In this document: positions 18,919 to 27,246 of the stretch, piece by piece | Layout of the letters: the number at the start of each line of letters is the position of its first letter | How positions within the stretch are numbered: the stretch's first letter is position 1 | Source: Rhodococcus sp. OK302 | Lineage (GTDB): Bacteria; Actinomycetota; Actinomycetes; Mycobacteriales; Mycobacteriaceae | Reading direction: 5' to 3' | Length of the DNA: 64,000 nucleotides | Assembly (NCBI RefSeq): GCF_002245895.1 | Contig: NZ_NPJZ01000001.1 | Location: 3,508,501 to 3,572,500 of the forward strand | Translations under genes and position numbers: made by a program | Notes under the pieces: generated by a model | Told to the model about the DNA's origin: nothing | Databases searched by the model: none | What the model saw: the letters and a program-made list of their open reading frames with translations, nothing else

Positions 18919-19466
18919 GCGGGGTGGTTGTTACGCGGGGGATCGGCACGGTACTAGCCGCGGTAATGGTGATGGGGCTGGCTGTGTCATGTTCGGCTCC
19001 ACCGGACAAGAATTCGATAGCTGTGGAACATCCGGTGACATCAGCGTCGGGGTCTGTCCCGGCGACCCCGAATCCCGATAGTGCGGGACTCTGTCCGTAC
19101 CTGACTGCGGATAGCGTCGAGACTTTCAACGGTGAACGGGTCGATTCAGTCCTGCTCGACGCAAACTCGCAACCGCCGGCTTGTTTCTTCACCGACACGG
19201 CCGGCAACGTAGCGGTGTCGGTCTGGGTCCACCACGCCGAATCATCTTCGATAGCTGTCGAATTGGTGAACCGTGCTGCGCCGCTTTCGAATACCGCTCC
19301 GGCCGCAGATCCGTCGGGTTGGGTCGGGGGACGGTTCGGTGGAGACGAAGGCGCGGGTTACGCCGTCTCCAAAGGGGCGGTCGCGGTCCTGGTGACGACA
19401 ACCCAACCACAATCAGTGAAGGCGCAGCGAATTGCGGTCGCAGTGATCAACGAACTCGGACTTTAG
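18915..19466 (+). CDS. DUF2020-like lipoprotein
   Basis: This 183-aa protein has a signal peptide and lipobox LAVSC, so it is predicted to be lipid-anchored outside the membrane. The domain opening GLCPYLTADSVETFNG and the later ACFFTDTAGNVAVSV segment resemble the DUF2020 family of actinobacterial lipoproteins. Function is unknown. It overlaps the small membrane protein gene by 4 bp and is therefore translationally linked to the sortase cluster. Confidence 0.65.
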   Translation: MSGVVVTRGIGTVLAAVMVMGLAVSCSAPPDKNSIAVEHPVTSASGSVPATPNPDSAGLCPYLTADSVETFNGERVDSVLLDANSQPPACFFTDTAGNVAVSVWVHHAESSSIAVELVNRAAPLSNTAPAADPSGWVGGRFGGDEGAGYAVSKGAVAVLVTTTQPQSVKAQRIAVAVINELGL

Positions 19467-19502
19467 CGGACGGCACACCGCCATGCGGTAAGGCGAACGG
19501 TG

Positions 19503-19518
19503 GGTGCGGGATCGCGCA
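19503..19518 (+). repeat. 16-bp repeat shared with the terminator downstream of the surface protein
   Basis: GGTGCGGGATCGCGCA occurs here, ahead of the first surface-protein gene, and again within the left arm of the hairpin at 20820-20866 behind it. Here it lacks a partner arm. Confidence 0.6.
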
Positions 19519-19638
19519 CTCTTTGCCTTGAACGGTCCACCTGCTGTCATTGCGTCCCTATTCTGCGAAGGTCGAATTCAGCGGCAGTGCAGCGCGTTCC
19601 ATACGCCCGCGACGCCGCTCGAGAATGGAGTGAACTTC

Positions 19639-20793
19639 GTGAGGGTGAATTCGTTGGTCCGGCGTACGGTCGGTGCGACGCTCGTTGCCGCAACTGTAGG
19701 TGCGGCCGGATTGTTGACAGCAGCTCCATCGAGCGCAGTTCCCCTGGACACGTTCCCCGGCGAAGTGGTGCCCAACGGCACCGGCGAGAGCACCGCGGGG
19801 TGGACGGGCCCAAGCCTTGCCAGCGTGGCCTATGCCGACATCGGCGTGCCGACCTCGGTGATGGACAGCACCGGAGCCCAGGTCGGAACCTTCGACGGAG
19901 GCAGCAAAGCCCTCACCTACGTGGGAACCCCAGCGGGCGCGACACAGACATTCAATCTGCCCGCCGCGGCCCTAGCCCAGATCGATGCCGGAATAGTGTC
20001 GGCGAACGTGTCGGCCTACTTCGGTGGTACCGCGACCTCGGATGACACCTTCGGATTGCGTGTCAGGTTCGGACAGGGCGGCCTCCGTCTCCTGGGAACT
20101 TTCGGTACCGCGGCGGAGCGTGGCAACACCGCCGGATTTGTTCCCCGTTCGATGACGGTCCCGGTACCTCCCGGCACTCGCAGCGTCAGTATTTTTCTCA
20201 ACGGTGTGAGGACGGGGACGACGTTCGATACCTACCTCGACAACATCTCCCTGAGGCTCCAGACCCCCGCTGCCGGCGCTCTCGAGGTGACACACACCTC
20301 GGACGCTTCCGGCCCGGTCACGGACGGTCAGGTCGTGAACTACACCTCGACGTTCACCAACACCGGTGAGCAACCGGTTGCGGTGGATCGTGCCCTGGCG
20401 CTTTCCGGGCTGCTCGACGACGCGGACCTGGTGTCCGGTCCGACGAGTGCGAATGCGGCTCTGTCCGTGACTGATTCCGGGGCCGGTGTGCACGGTGTCA
20501 CGGGAACTTTGGCGCCGGGTCAGTCGGTGACAGTGACCTACTCGGTCGCGGTCAAGGCTTTTGCAAGTCAGGGTGACCACAACCTGGTCACGGTTGTATC
20601 GGAACCGGCAAATGTGCCCGTTGGTGTCCCCGCTTCCTGTGCGGGTGCTCCGCTCTGCCTCGAGAACGCAGCGGCCGAGACCGCGGCTGTCCCACTGATC
20701 AGTCCGGCAGTCGCAGGCGTCGTTGCCGCAGTTCTAGCCATCGGCGCGGGTGGATACGTCATGATCCGCCGTCGCCAAGCAGCAACCAGCTGA
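19639..20793 (+). CDS. Surface protein with VPLxxPAVAG sorting tail (paralogue A; candidate exosortase substrate)
   Basis: This 384-aa exported protein has a signal peptide ending near APSSA and an N-terminal beta-rich domain (PGEVVPNGTGES, GWTGPS, TFDGGS) like secreted adhesin or carbohydrate-binding modules. A DUF11-like repeat follows (LEVTHTSDASGPVTDGQVVNYT, then SQGDHN) with a conserved C-x5-C pair. The end is a three-part tail: VPLISPAVAG, a hydrophobic helix, and IRRR. The paralogue at 25485-26639 has the same length and tail. GTG 19639 follows a GGAG motif with about 9-bp spacing; GTG 19630 and 19645 are alternatives. It lies upstream of the exosortase operon. No LPXTG is present. Confidence 0.85.
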   Translation: MRVNSLVRRTVGATLVAATVGAAGLLTAAPSSAVPLDTFPGEVVPNGTGESTAGWTGPSLASVAYADIGVPTSVMDSTGAQVGTFDGGSKALTYVGTPAGATQTFNLPAAALAQIDAGIVSANVSAYFGGTATSDDTFGLRVRFGQGGLRLLGTFGTAAERGNTAGFVPRSMTVPVPPGTRSVSIFLNGVRTGTTFDTYLDNISLRLQTPAAGALEVTHTSDASGPVTDGQVVNYTSTFTNTGEQPVAVDRALALSGLLDDADLVSGPTSANAALSVTDSGAGVHGVTGTLAPGQSVTVTYSVAVKAFASQGDHNLVTVVSEPANVPVGVPASCAGAPLCLENAAAETAAVPLISPAVAGVVAAVLAIGAGGYVMIRRRQAATS

Positions 20794-20819
20794 TCGACTG
20801 GAACGACTGAATCACCCGT

Positions 20820-20866
20820 CGCCGGTGCGGGATCGCGCAGACCCTGTGCGCGATCCCGCACCGGCG
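20820..20866. terminator. Strong terminator after surface protein A
   Basis: A perfect 20-bp inverted repeat (20820-20839 with 20847-20866) with a 7-nt loop is followed by a short T-containing stretch. It separates the surface-protein gene from the exosortase operon that starts at 20969. Confidence 0.9.
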
Positions 20867-20968
20867 TTCTGCATGTGAATGCAGAGACTCTGCGGCTCAC
20901 TACAGTTCGAATGTTCGTGACATGACCGAAGCTCCGCAATGAAGCCGGCATACAAGGAAGTGGTGTCG

Positions 20969-21751
20969 GTGATCAGGTCGATCCGGTTGATCGTGATGTT
21001 GGCTGCGATGATCGCACTCGGAAGCGCGTGCGGCGCAAGGCCCGACGAGGCATTGCCGACGTACCAGGCGACCGAAGGTACGTGCTACGTTCGCGAGACT
21101 GCCGAGGAGATGCTCTCGCTGAGCAATGTCTCCCCGTGGGTGAACTGCGACTACCCCCATCAACTCGAGGTCTACGGTTTCGGCACTCTGCCGGAAGAAG
21201 TGATCACCGCACCGGATCGTCCGTCCAACGCACTCGAACGCCTTCAGGCCGCCGACGTCTGCCCCTGGGCCGAGATTCGCGAGTACCTCGGTGCACGCGA
21301 ATTCGACTACCAGTTCGGGATTTCCGTGTGGTCGAAGTACCCGACCCAGAAAGAGTGGGCGGGCGGGCTACGCACCGTGGTGTGTTCGCTCGGAGTTCAG
21401 GATCCGCAATACCCCGAGAGTCGTCCTGAGTTCTCCGGGTCCCTGCGAAACATCATGGAACGCACGCAATCTGCCGCTGTTCGACTCTGCCGATCCGGCG
21501 AGACAACCACTACCTGCGATCAGGCGCACGACGCCGAGATGACCGGGTCGGTACCGATACCTCAGGGTGGAGCTCAGGCCCGGCTCGACGTGGCGTTCGA
21601 GGCGTGCACGCCGGTGATCGCGCAGTACACGGCGGATGCGCCGCCCGAGGACTTCGTCATCAAGCCGCTGGTCAACGATGAATCGGCGGACTGCTGGTAC
21701 GGGCCGACTTCCGGCACCACCACCGGCACGATCCGTGGTGGCCTGACATGA
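20969..21751 (+). CDS. Septum-formation-family lipoprotein
   Basis: This 260-aa protein has a signal peptide and lipobox GSAC. The mature part has the septum-formation domain pattern (GTCYVRETAEE, VNCDYPHQLEVYGFG), repeated in part near the C-terminus (LDVAFEACTPVIAQYT), with many cysteines that may pair. The family name does not prove a role in septation. GTG 20969 has AAGGAAG eight bases upstream; ATG 20939 has no ribosome site. Its stop overlaps the next start (ATGA), so it is the first gene of the exosortase operon. Confidence 0.75.
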   Translation: MIRSIRLIVMLAAMIALGSACGARPDEALPTYQATEGTCYVRETAEEMLSLSNVSPWVNCDYPHQLEVYGFGTLPEEVITAPDRPSNALERLQAADVCPWAEIREYLGAREFDYQFGISVWSKYPTQKEWAGGLRTVVCSLGVQDPQYPESRPEFSGSLRNIMERTQSAAVRLCRSGETTTTCDQAHDAEMTGSVPIPQGGAQARLDVAFEACTPVIAQYTADAPPEDFVIKPLVNDESADCWYGPTSGTTTGTIRGGLT

Positions 21752-23358
21752 GTACCAGGTTCGAACTCGAGGCGCCGGACGGTGGCACCTTCGAGGATGA
21801 TCCGTTGGCGCTGGTCCCGGGTACGAAGCGGCGCAAGCCGCGCCCGCGTCTGCAGGCCGCTATGGCAAGTGTCTCGCGGATCGCCGGATACCGTATGGAC
21901 GGTACCGGCCTCGGCTGGGTATCTGTCGGAGTCGGAGTTGCCTTTTCCGGAGCGTTGCTGTTGCGGCTGTTCCTCAGTGGCGCAATCGGTCTCAGCGATC
22001 AGGGTGACGGTCAACGATTGACCTGTGGGCTCGGGTTGCGCGCCGGAAATGCCTACAACACCCCGGTTGACGACCTGGTGTACACCACATACTTCGACCA
22101 CCGGTGGTACGGCGAGGACTGCCCGTGGAACACCTACGGCCAGCCCTACAACTCCTCTCAGCTCTATCTGCTTCAACTGGCGAAGTGGCTGACACCACTG
22201 CTGCGTTTGCCCGGCGACATGGATCTGCGGGCACTGGGAGTGGTGTGCGCGCTTGTGCTTGGTGTGTTGGCTGCCCTGATGTTCGTGTGGATTCCCGGTT
22301 CATTGGTGGGCAAGGGATTTGTTGTCACCGGGGTATGGCTGATCGTTGCCGACGCGACGTTCGCCGGCTACTTTGTCTCTGCCTACAGCGATACCGGCGC
22401 GATTCTCGGCGTGCTGGCGCTGATGGTTGCAGCGCTCGCTCTGTGGCGGGCCGAGCAGGTGCACTGGTGGCATGTCGCCGTGGTCGCGGCGATCGCGTTG
22501 TTCACCGCGACCACCAAGACGCAAGCGGTAACCTACGCTGTGGTCGCGGTACCGCTCATGCTCAGCCGCCGAGTCGGCGCACAGAAACATGGCAAACGAT
22601 ACTTCTTGCAGGGTCGATGGTTTGCGCTCGCCGCGTCCGGTGGATTGGTTGCCGCGGTCGGGCAGTACATTCGTACCCAGCCCGCACGGTTCGGTGAACT
22701 TAACCAGTACAACGCGGTGTTCGTCGAGATGCTTCCGCACAGTAAGAATCCCGAGCAGGACCTGGTGCGACTCGGTCTTGACCCGACGCTGATCTCCGGT
22801 AGTGGATCGCGGATCAACTCACCGAACTCTGTGACCGAACTGCCTGGCTATCAGGGTTTTCTGGATAAGACCTCGACGTGGGATCTCTTCTCTCAGGTCT
22901 ACCTTCACGAACCGTTCCGACTTCTCTCGATGATGGGCCGGGGACTGGTCGGCATGGCACGATTACGCGTCGACTACATCTACTCCTACCCGTGGTACTC
23001 GGGCCGCCCGGACACTCTCGAGTGGAGAGTGTCGCTGTTCTACCAGGTGTGGCGAATGATGTTCTCTTCGTTGCCGTTGCTGATCATCGTGCTGACTCTT
23101 GCTTCGTGCCTGGCCTTTGTCATCGTGCTGAAAGTCTGTACGACGCAGGAGGACCGGAGCATCGGCGCGGTCGGGTTGTTCCTGGCAGCCGCAGCCCTCG
23201 CGCAGTTCTGGGCGGTCAATCTATCCGAGGGTGCGTCGGACCTGATCAAACACTTGATGCTGACCGATTTCACCACCGGACTCGTACTGATTCTCGGCGC
23301 CTACTCGGTGATCGTATTGCGTTCGAGCGTAATACGAGAGAAGGGAACCTCCCGGTGA
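21748..23358 (+). CDS. Polytopic membrane protein of the exosortase operon
   Basis: This 536-aa protein has a roughly 55-residue cytoplasmic N-terminus and about ten predicted helices. A large extracytoplasmic stretch after the first helix contains SDQGDGQRL and YFDHRWYGEDCPWNTYGQPYN. An acidic residue pair after helix 1 and a multi-helix body resemble GT-C glycosyltransferases that use lipid-linked sugars, but no known family can be assigned by eye. It overlaps both neighbours by 4 bp (ATGA and GTGA), so it should be made with the exosortase. A role in modifying exosortase substrates is inference. Confidence 0.7.
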   Translation: MSTRFELEAPDGGTFEDDPLALVPGTKRRKPRPRLQAAMASVSRIAGYRMDGTGLGWVSVGVGVAFSGALLLRLFLSGAIGLSDQGDGQRLTCGLGLRAGNAYNTPVDDLVYTTYFDHRWYGEDCPWNTYGQPYNSSQLYLLQLAKWLTPLLRLPGDMDLRALGVVCALVLGVLAALMFVWIPGSLVGKGFVVTGVWLIVADATFAGYFVSAYSDTGAILGVLALMVAALALWRAEQVHWWHVAVVAAIALFTATTKTQAVTYAVVAVPLMLSRRVGAQKHGKRYFLQGRWFALAASGGLVAAVGQYIRTQPARFGELNQYNAVFVEMLPHSKNPEQDLVRLGLDPTLISGSGSRINSPNSVTELPGYQGFLDKTSTWDLFSQVYLHEPFRLLSMMGRGLVGMARLRVDYIYSYPWYSGRPDTLEWRVSLFYQVWRMMFSSLPLLIIVLTLASCLAFVIVLKVCTTQEDRSIGAVGLFLAAAALAQFWAVNLSEGASDLIKHLMLTDFTTGLVLILGAYSVIVLRSSVIREKGTSR

Positions 23359-23939
23359 ATGCGGAACGTACGGTGCGCAGACCTGATCCGCCCGCAGTGC
23401 GCTGGGTGGGGGTGGCTGCGATATCGGGGGCGATGTTCTTGCTGCTCACCAGGCAGTCTGCGTTCCGCGGGTGGGAAGCCGGACTCGCCGCGCTTCTCAA
23501 CGGCATCGTCGGTGCACCGACCAAGTGGACACGCGGATCGGACGTGTTTTACGTCGGGATCGGCACCAACAAGGTTTTTGCACTCCAACTCGTCACGGGT
23601 TGCAGCACGGCACTACTGATCATTCCGATGCTGTTGCTCGCGGGAGTGTACGTGCACTTCGGTCGGGTTCGTCTGGTGCACATGATGATCGGCCTGTTGT
23701 TGAGCTGCGCGGCGATGCTGACAGTCAATATGATCCGCCTCGTCGTGGTCGGCGTCTACACCGTTCACAGCGGCCGCTCGGGATTCGAGCTGGCCCACAC
23801 CATCATCGGATCGTTGATAGTTCTGGCCGGCGGCGCAGCCACCCTGCTGCTGTTCAGTCGCTGGATCAGTCGGGCGAGTACCGTCGCGGCAGATGCCCCA
23901 CCGATTCGCGCACGTATGAAAGAAGGGGCACAGGAGTGA
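23355..23939 (+). CDS. Exosortase/archaeosortase-family protease-transpeptidase
   Basis: This 194-aa integral membrane protein has about five helices and the exosortase catalytic set: Cys83 in VTGCSTAL, Arg128 in VNMIRLVVVG and His148 in FELAHTIIGS. Such enzymes cleave C-terminal sorting signals made of a short motif, a helix and an Arg cluster. That is exactly the tail seen on the two flanking 384-aa surface proteins. GTG 23355 and the stop overlap the neighbours by 4 bp each. At 194 aa it is shorter than Gram-negative EpsH-type exosortases and lacks extra domains. I cannot tie it to a named subfamily. Confidence 0.85.
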   Translation: MNAERTVRRPDPPAVRWVGVAAISGAMFLLLTRQSAFRGWEAGLAALLNGIVGAPTKWTRGSDVFYVGIGTNKVFALQLVTGCSTALLIIPMLLLAGVYVHFGRVRLVHMMIGLLLSCAAMLTVNMIRLVVVGVYTVHSGRSGFELAHTIIGSLIVLAGGAATLLLFSRWISRASTVAADAPPIRARMKEGAQE

Positions 23940-25291
23940 CTTTCGATACCATCCTGGGACTGTCCATCGTTCTGTCACTGATCTTCGGACTTGTTTTTCT
24001 GATGTACGTTGTGGCGATCCTGATTCCGTACCTACGAAACACCACGGAACTACCGGGAAATCCTGACGACTTCGAGTTGCATTTTCTGATTCCTTGCCTC
24101 AACGAAGAAGTGGTCATCGGCCACACGCTGGCGTACCTACGCGAACACTTCCCGGCAAGTTGCGCCTGGGTGATCGACGACGATTCGCAGGATGGGACCA
24201 AGCAGGTGGTCCGCGACATGATGGTCGCCGATCCCATGATTCACCTCATTGCGCGGCAACTCCCGAATGCCCGCACCGGAAAGGGCGATGCACTCAACGC
24301 CGGGTACGCCCGGATCAACGATTGGCTGCCCGGGCGCGCCGACCGGTCGCAGGTGCTTATCTGCATCGTTGACGCAGACGGCCGACCCGCGCCGAACATG
24401 CTGGAGATCTCGGCCGGCCCCGATGCTTTCGGTAATGACTACGTCGGCTCGGTGCAGGTAGAGGTGCGAATGAGCAACCGCGCCGACCCACTGCCACTCG
24501 GACCGGGAAACCGTTGGAAGAACCGCTTCGCTCGGACGTTGATTCGACTGCAGGATATGGAGTTCCGCGGGCCGATCTCTGCGATGCAGATGGCTCGGCG
24601 ATATTCGCGCACGGTAAGCATCGGCGGTAACGGCCAACTGAGCAGGCTCTCGGCTCTCGACGCGGTGGCGGCGCGGTTCGGTGAGCCGTGGCACGGGGCG
24701 TTGCTCGAGGACTTCGAGCTGGGCCTGCACCTGATCCTGCTCGGCTGGCGGAACGTCTATACAACCGCCAGTTGGGTGGATCAAGAGGCGCTACCCGAGC
24801 TGAAACCGCTTATTCGACAACGCGTTCGGTGGGCCCAGGGTGGAATGCAATGCGTCCGGTACCTGCCCGCGATCTGGCGGTCGCGGCGCGTGACGAACCT
24901 GGGCGCGTGGGAAATTACGTACTTCATGCTCACTCCCTGGCTGCAGGTCATGGGAACCATCGTCTACCCACTTCCCCTGCTGGTCATGGTGTGGAACATG
25001 GTGAACTATCCCGAGTTCTTCAAGGCCTATTTTGTGAGCGGCGGTTGGGCGCTGCTCATTTCGTATCTCATTCTGGGAGTGGGCGAATTCGCGATCTGGG
25101 GCCCGCTCTACCGCAAACGCAGTGCACCGGAACTGTCCTGGCGACAGGGATTCGGACTCGGTCTCGCCTACGTCGGGTACATGCTGCTGTCCTACGTCGT
25201 GGCCTGGCGGGCATTCGGACGGTTGGCGAGTAAGCAGAGCGATTGGGTGAAGACCAAACGCAATGCCGAACGCGAGCCCGCACAAGTGTGA
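23936..25291 (+). CDS. Membrane glycosyltransferase, family 2 (processive-like)
   Basis: This 451-aa protein has an N-terminal helix, then a GT2 domain: FLIPCLNEE, AWVIDDDSQDGT, the catalytic metal site IVDADGR, the acceptor-site LLEDFELGLHL (ED), and the QRVRWAQGG motif of the QxxRW type found in processive synthases. Three to four C-terminal helices follow. It is the last gene of the exosortase operon (4-bp overlap). Exosortase loci often carry polysaccharide genes, so it may make a glycan attached to, or co-exported with, the sorted proteins. Substrate unknown. Confidence 0.88.
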   Translation: MTFDTILGLSIVLSLIFGLVFLMYVVAILIPYLRNTTELPGNPDDFELHFLIPCLNEEVVIGHTLAYLREHFPASCAWVIDDDSQDGTKQVVRDMMVADPMIHLIARQLPNARTGKGDALNAGYARINDWLPGRADRSQVLICIVDADGRPAPNMLEISAGPDAFGNDYVGSVQVEVRMSNRADPLPLGPGNRWKNRFARTLIRLQDMEFRGPISAMQMARRYSRTVSIGGNGQLSRLSALDAVAARFGEPWHGALLEDFELGLHLILLGWRNVYTTASWVDQEALPELKPLIRQRVRWAQGGMQCVRYLPAIWRSRRVTNLGAWEITYFMLTPWLQVMGTIVYPLPLLVMVWNMVNYPEFFKAYFVSGGWALLISYLILGVGEFAIWGPLYRKRSAPELSWRQGFGLGLAYVGYMLLSYVVAWRAFGRLASKQSDWVKTKRNAEREPAQV

Positions 25292-25380
25292 GTTGCTCGT
25301 TCTCGCGACGTCGCGCACCGATCGAAAGCTTCGAGGAACCTGCGCCTCAGAGTCTGGCGCCCTTCGCGTGAAAACGACAT

Positions 25381-25420
25381 GGTCGTTGCAACTCCCAAAA
25401 CACTGGGTGTTGCAACGACC
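25381..25420. terminator. Terminator between GT2 gene and surface protein B
   Basis: A 12-bp inverted repeat (25381-25392 with 25409-25420, arm ggtcgttgcaac), extended by CCC/GGG after one mismatch, lies between two convergent genes. Confidence 0.8.
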
Positions 25421-25484
25421 GTTAGAAGTCGCCGATCGAACTCGAACTGGACGCGGTCACGCGTGGGGTCTGGGTGAGAGGCGC

Positions 25485-26639
25485 TCAGGCTGTTTCGGTG
25501 CGTCGTCGTCGGAGCAGGAAGATGCCGCCTCCGGCAAGGCCCACTGCCGCCGCGATTCCGGCGACGGCCGGGTTCACGAGGGGCACGGCGGCGGTGTCGG
25601 CGGTCGCCGCTTCGAGGCAGTCTGCGGTACCGGCGCACGAGGCCGGCACGCCTCCCGGCAGGGCGGACGGGTCGGCCACGAGGGACACGACGTTGTGATC
25701 ACCCTGCTGCGCATACGTTTTGGTGACTACGCTGTAGACGACGGTCACCGTCTGGCCGGGCTGCAGGGTTCCGGTGATGCCGAAGGTGTCGCCAGAGCCC
25801 TGGACGGACAGTGCAACGTCCGAACTGGTCGGTCCGGAGACGAAGTTCGCGTCGTCGAGCAGGCCCGCGAGTGCCAGTGCCTTGTCGACCGCGAGCGGTT
25901 GGGCGCCGGTGTTGGTGAAGGTGACGGTGTAGTTGACCACCTGGTTGTCGTCCAGCGGGCCCGATGCGTCGGCGGTGTGCGTGAGCTGCAACTCGCTCGG
26001 TACCGCGTCGAGTCGTAGCGAGACATTGTCGGCGAACGCGTCGAGCGTGCCGTAGGCGGCGGTGAAGGAGAGGTCGACCGTCACGGAGCGGGTGCCGATC
26101 GGAACGGGCGCCGAGGCGTCGCGGCGGCCGAATCCCCGTACGCCACCGCGGTCGGTGAGGGTCACGGCGGGCAGCGAGACAGTGTCCAGGACCTGACCGG
26201 ACGCGTCCGTGAAGGTGTAGTAGACGCCGACGCGGTCGTTCTGGCCCGCGATCCCGCCCAGGTAGGCCCCGCTGAGGGCGGTCACCCGGCCAGTGTCGAT
26301 GCTGGCCGCGGATGGCGTCAGATCGACAACCTGCGTCGCCTTCCTGTTGGCATTACCCGTGACCCCGAAGAAGCTGCTGCCGCCGTCGAACGTCTTCCCG
26401 GTCGCGCCGTTCTGGTCGACGATCGTCGTCGGCAGACCGGTGCCGTAGGCCCTCGACACGAAGGCGGTGCCCGTCCATCCGGTGATGCCGTTCTCGGCGT
26501 CGCCGTTGACGATCAGCTCACCCGGTTGCGCGGCAAGCGGATCCGCTCCGGCCGGTGCCGCGGCGATCCCCCATGTGGTCGCGGTCAGGGTCGCAACCGC
26601 CAGACCTGAGACGGTCCTGGCGAACGATGGCATTCTCAT
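25485..26639 (-). CDS. Surface protein with VPLxxPAVAG sorting tail (paralogue B; candidate exosortase substrate)
   Basis: This 384-aa protein is a paralogue of the one at 19639-20793, with identical length and domain order: signal peptide, N-terminal module (PGELIVNGDAENGITGWTG, TFDGGS), a DUF11-like repeat (LQLTHTADASGPLDDNQVVNYT, QGDHN) and a C-x5-C pair (ASCAGTADC). Its tail is VPLVNPAVAG, a helix, then RRRR. The ATG lies at a clear gene edge. It is convergent with the exosortase operon, so it has its own promoter. The first ~200 residues have diverged strongly while the tail is nearly unchanged, as expected if the tail is read by a processing enzyme. Confidence 0.87.
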   Translation of the reverse strand: MRMPSFARTVSGLAVATLTATTWGIAAAPAGADPLAAQPGELIVNGDAENGITGWTGTAFVSRAYGTGLPTTIVDQNGATGKTFDGGSSFFGVTGNANRKATQVVDLTPSAASIDTGRVTALSGAYLGGIAGQNDRVGVYYTFTDASGQVLDTVSLPAVTLTDRGGVRGFGRRDASAPVPIGTRSVTVDLSFTAAYGTLDAFADNVSLRLDAVPSELQLTHTADASGPLDDNQVVNYTVTFTNTGAQPLAVDKALALAGLLDDANFVSGPTSSDVALSVQGSGDTFGITGTLQPGQTVTVVYSVVTKTYAQQGDHNVVSLVADPSALPGGVPASCAGTADCLEAATADTAAVPLVNPAVAGIAAAVGLAGGGIFLLRRRRTETA

Positions 26640-27045
26640 TGTTTCTCCATTCTCGTGCAGCCTGCAGTGTCACGGGCCGCAACAGGGGAGACTCCCCTCA
26701 TGGTCAGGTTCACCCACGAATCAGCACGGAGGCAGTTCGGCGAGATCGTTATGCGGCCTCGCGCACGGACAGTGCGCCATCCTGCACTCCGGCGGCAGAC
26801 TGTCGACTTGAACGAGTCCATTCCCGGGGCGACGATCAAGGGCATCGCCCCGGGCACGTCTACGTGAGATCGTCACCGGGACCGAATCGGACACCCCGGA
26901 GATGAAAATCGCTCGCGGAGTGTGGGTGGCCAGTGCGGTGCGGACGCGCGCACAGGTTCCGCACGGTGCCTCCGCCTCGTCGCCAGGAGCTGTTCGCGCA
27001 GTGGAGTATGTGGGGGTCAATGTCAGAGGAAATCGAGGACTTCGG
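26640..27045. other. Intergenic region without a convincing gene
   Basis: About 400 bp separate surface protein B from the LAFTG mini-protein. Open frames exist on both strands but none has a ribosome site with a recognisable product. One minus-strand frame contains a PCGTC stretch near 26990 that recalls cytidine deaminases, but the HAE motif is missing. The promoters of both flanking genes must lie here. Confidence 0.5.
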
Positions 27046-27237
27046 ATGTATACAGGGCTTAGCGGTGGACCTACCGCGGGTGGCGGCGCTGCGATGGTCG
27101 GCGGTGCCGGCAGTCTCGCCTTCACCGGATTCCCCGTCGCCGGTGCGACGATGCTGATGCTGACAGTCGTTGTAGCCGGCCTACTGCTACTTCGGGCATC
27201 TCGAGTGCGGGCCGACGAACTTCCCGACAGGGCGTAA
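27046..27237 (+). CDS. Mini cell-wall protein with LAFTG sorting signal
   Basis: This 63-aa protein starts at ATG 27046, six bases after a GAGGA motif. It has a Gly-rich N-terminus without a typical signal peptide, the pentapeptide LAFTG at about residue 33, a hydrophobic helix (VAGATMLMLTVVVAGLLLL) and a charged tail (RASRVRADE). LAxTG is the preferred signal of class E sortases, one of which is encoded at 17898-18758. With so little protein before the motif it may be a small wall decoration, or the remnant of a larger surface protein. Its open frame extends upstream to 26902 but with poor composition. Confidence 0.6.
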   Translation: MYTGLSGGPTAGGGAAMVGGAGSLAFTGFPVAGATMLMLTVVVAGLLLLRASRVRADELPDRA

Positions 27238-27246
27238 CCGACAGCG

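Noticed and set aside
21992..22303. Open frames antisense to the 536-aa membrane protein and many other genes
   Set aside because: High-GC DNA gives long antisense frames. They are Arg/Pro-rich with no start signals, so they are treated as shadows.
26850..26996. Minus-strand PCGTC stretch resembling the zinc motif of cytidine deaminase
   Set aside because: The HAE motif and the rest of the fold are missing in any frame, no start or ribosome site fits, and the region must hold two promoters. Kept only as a remark.
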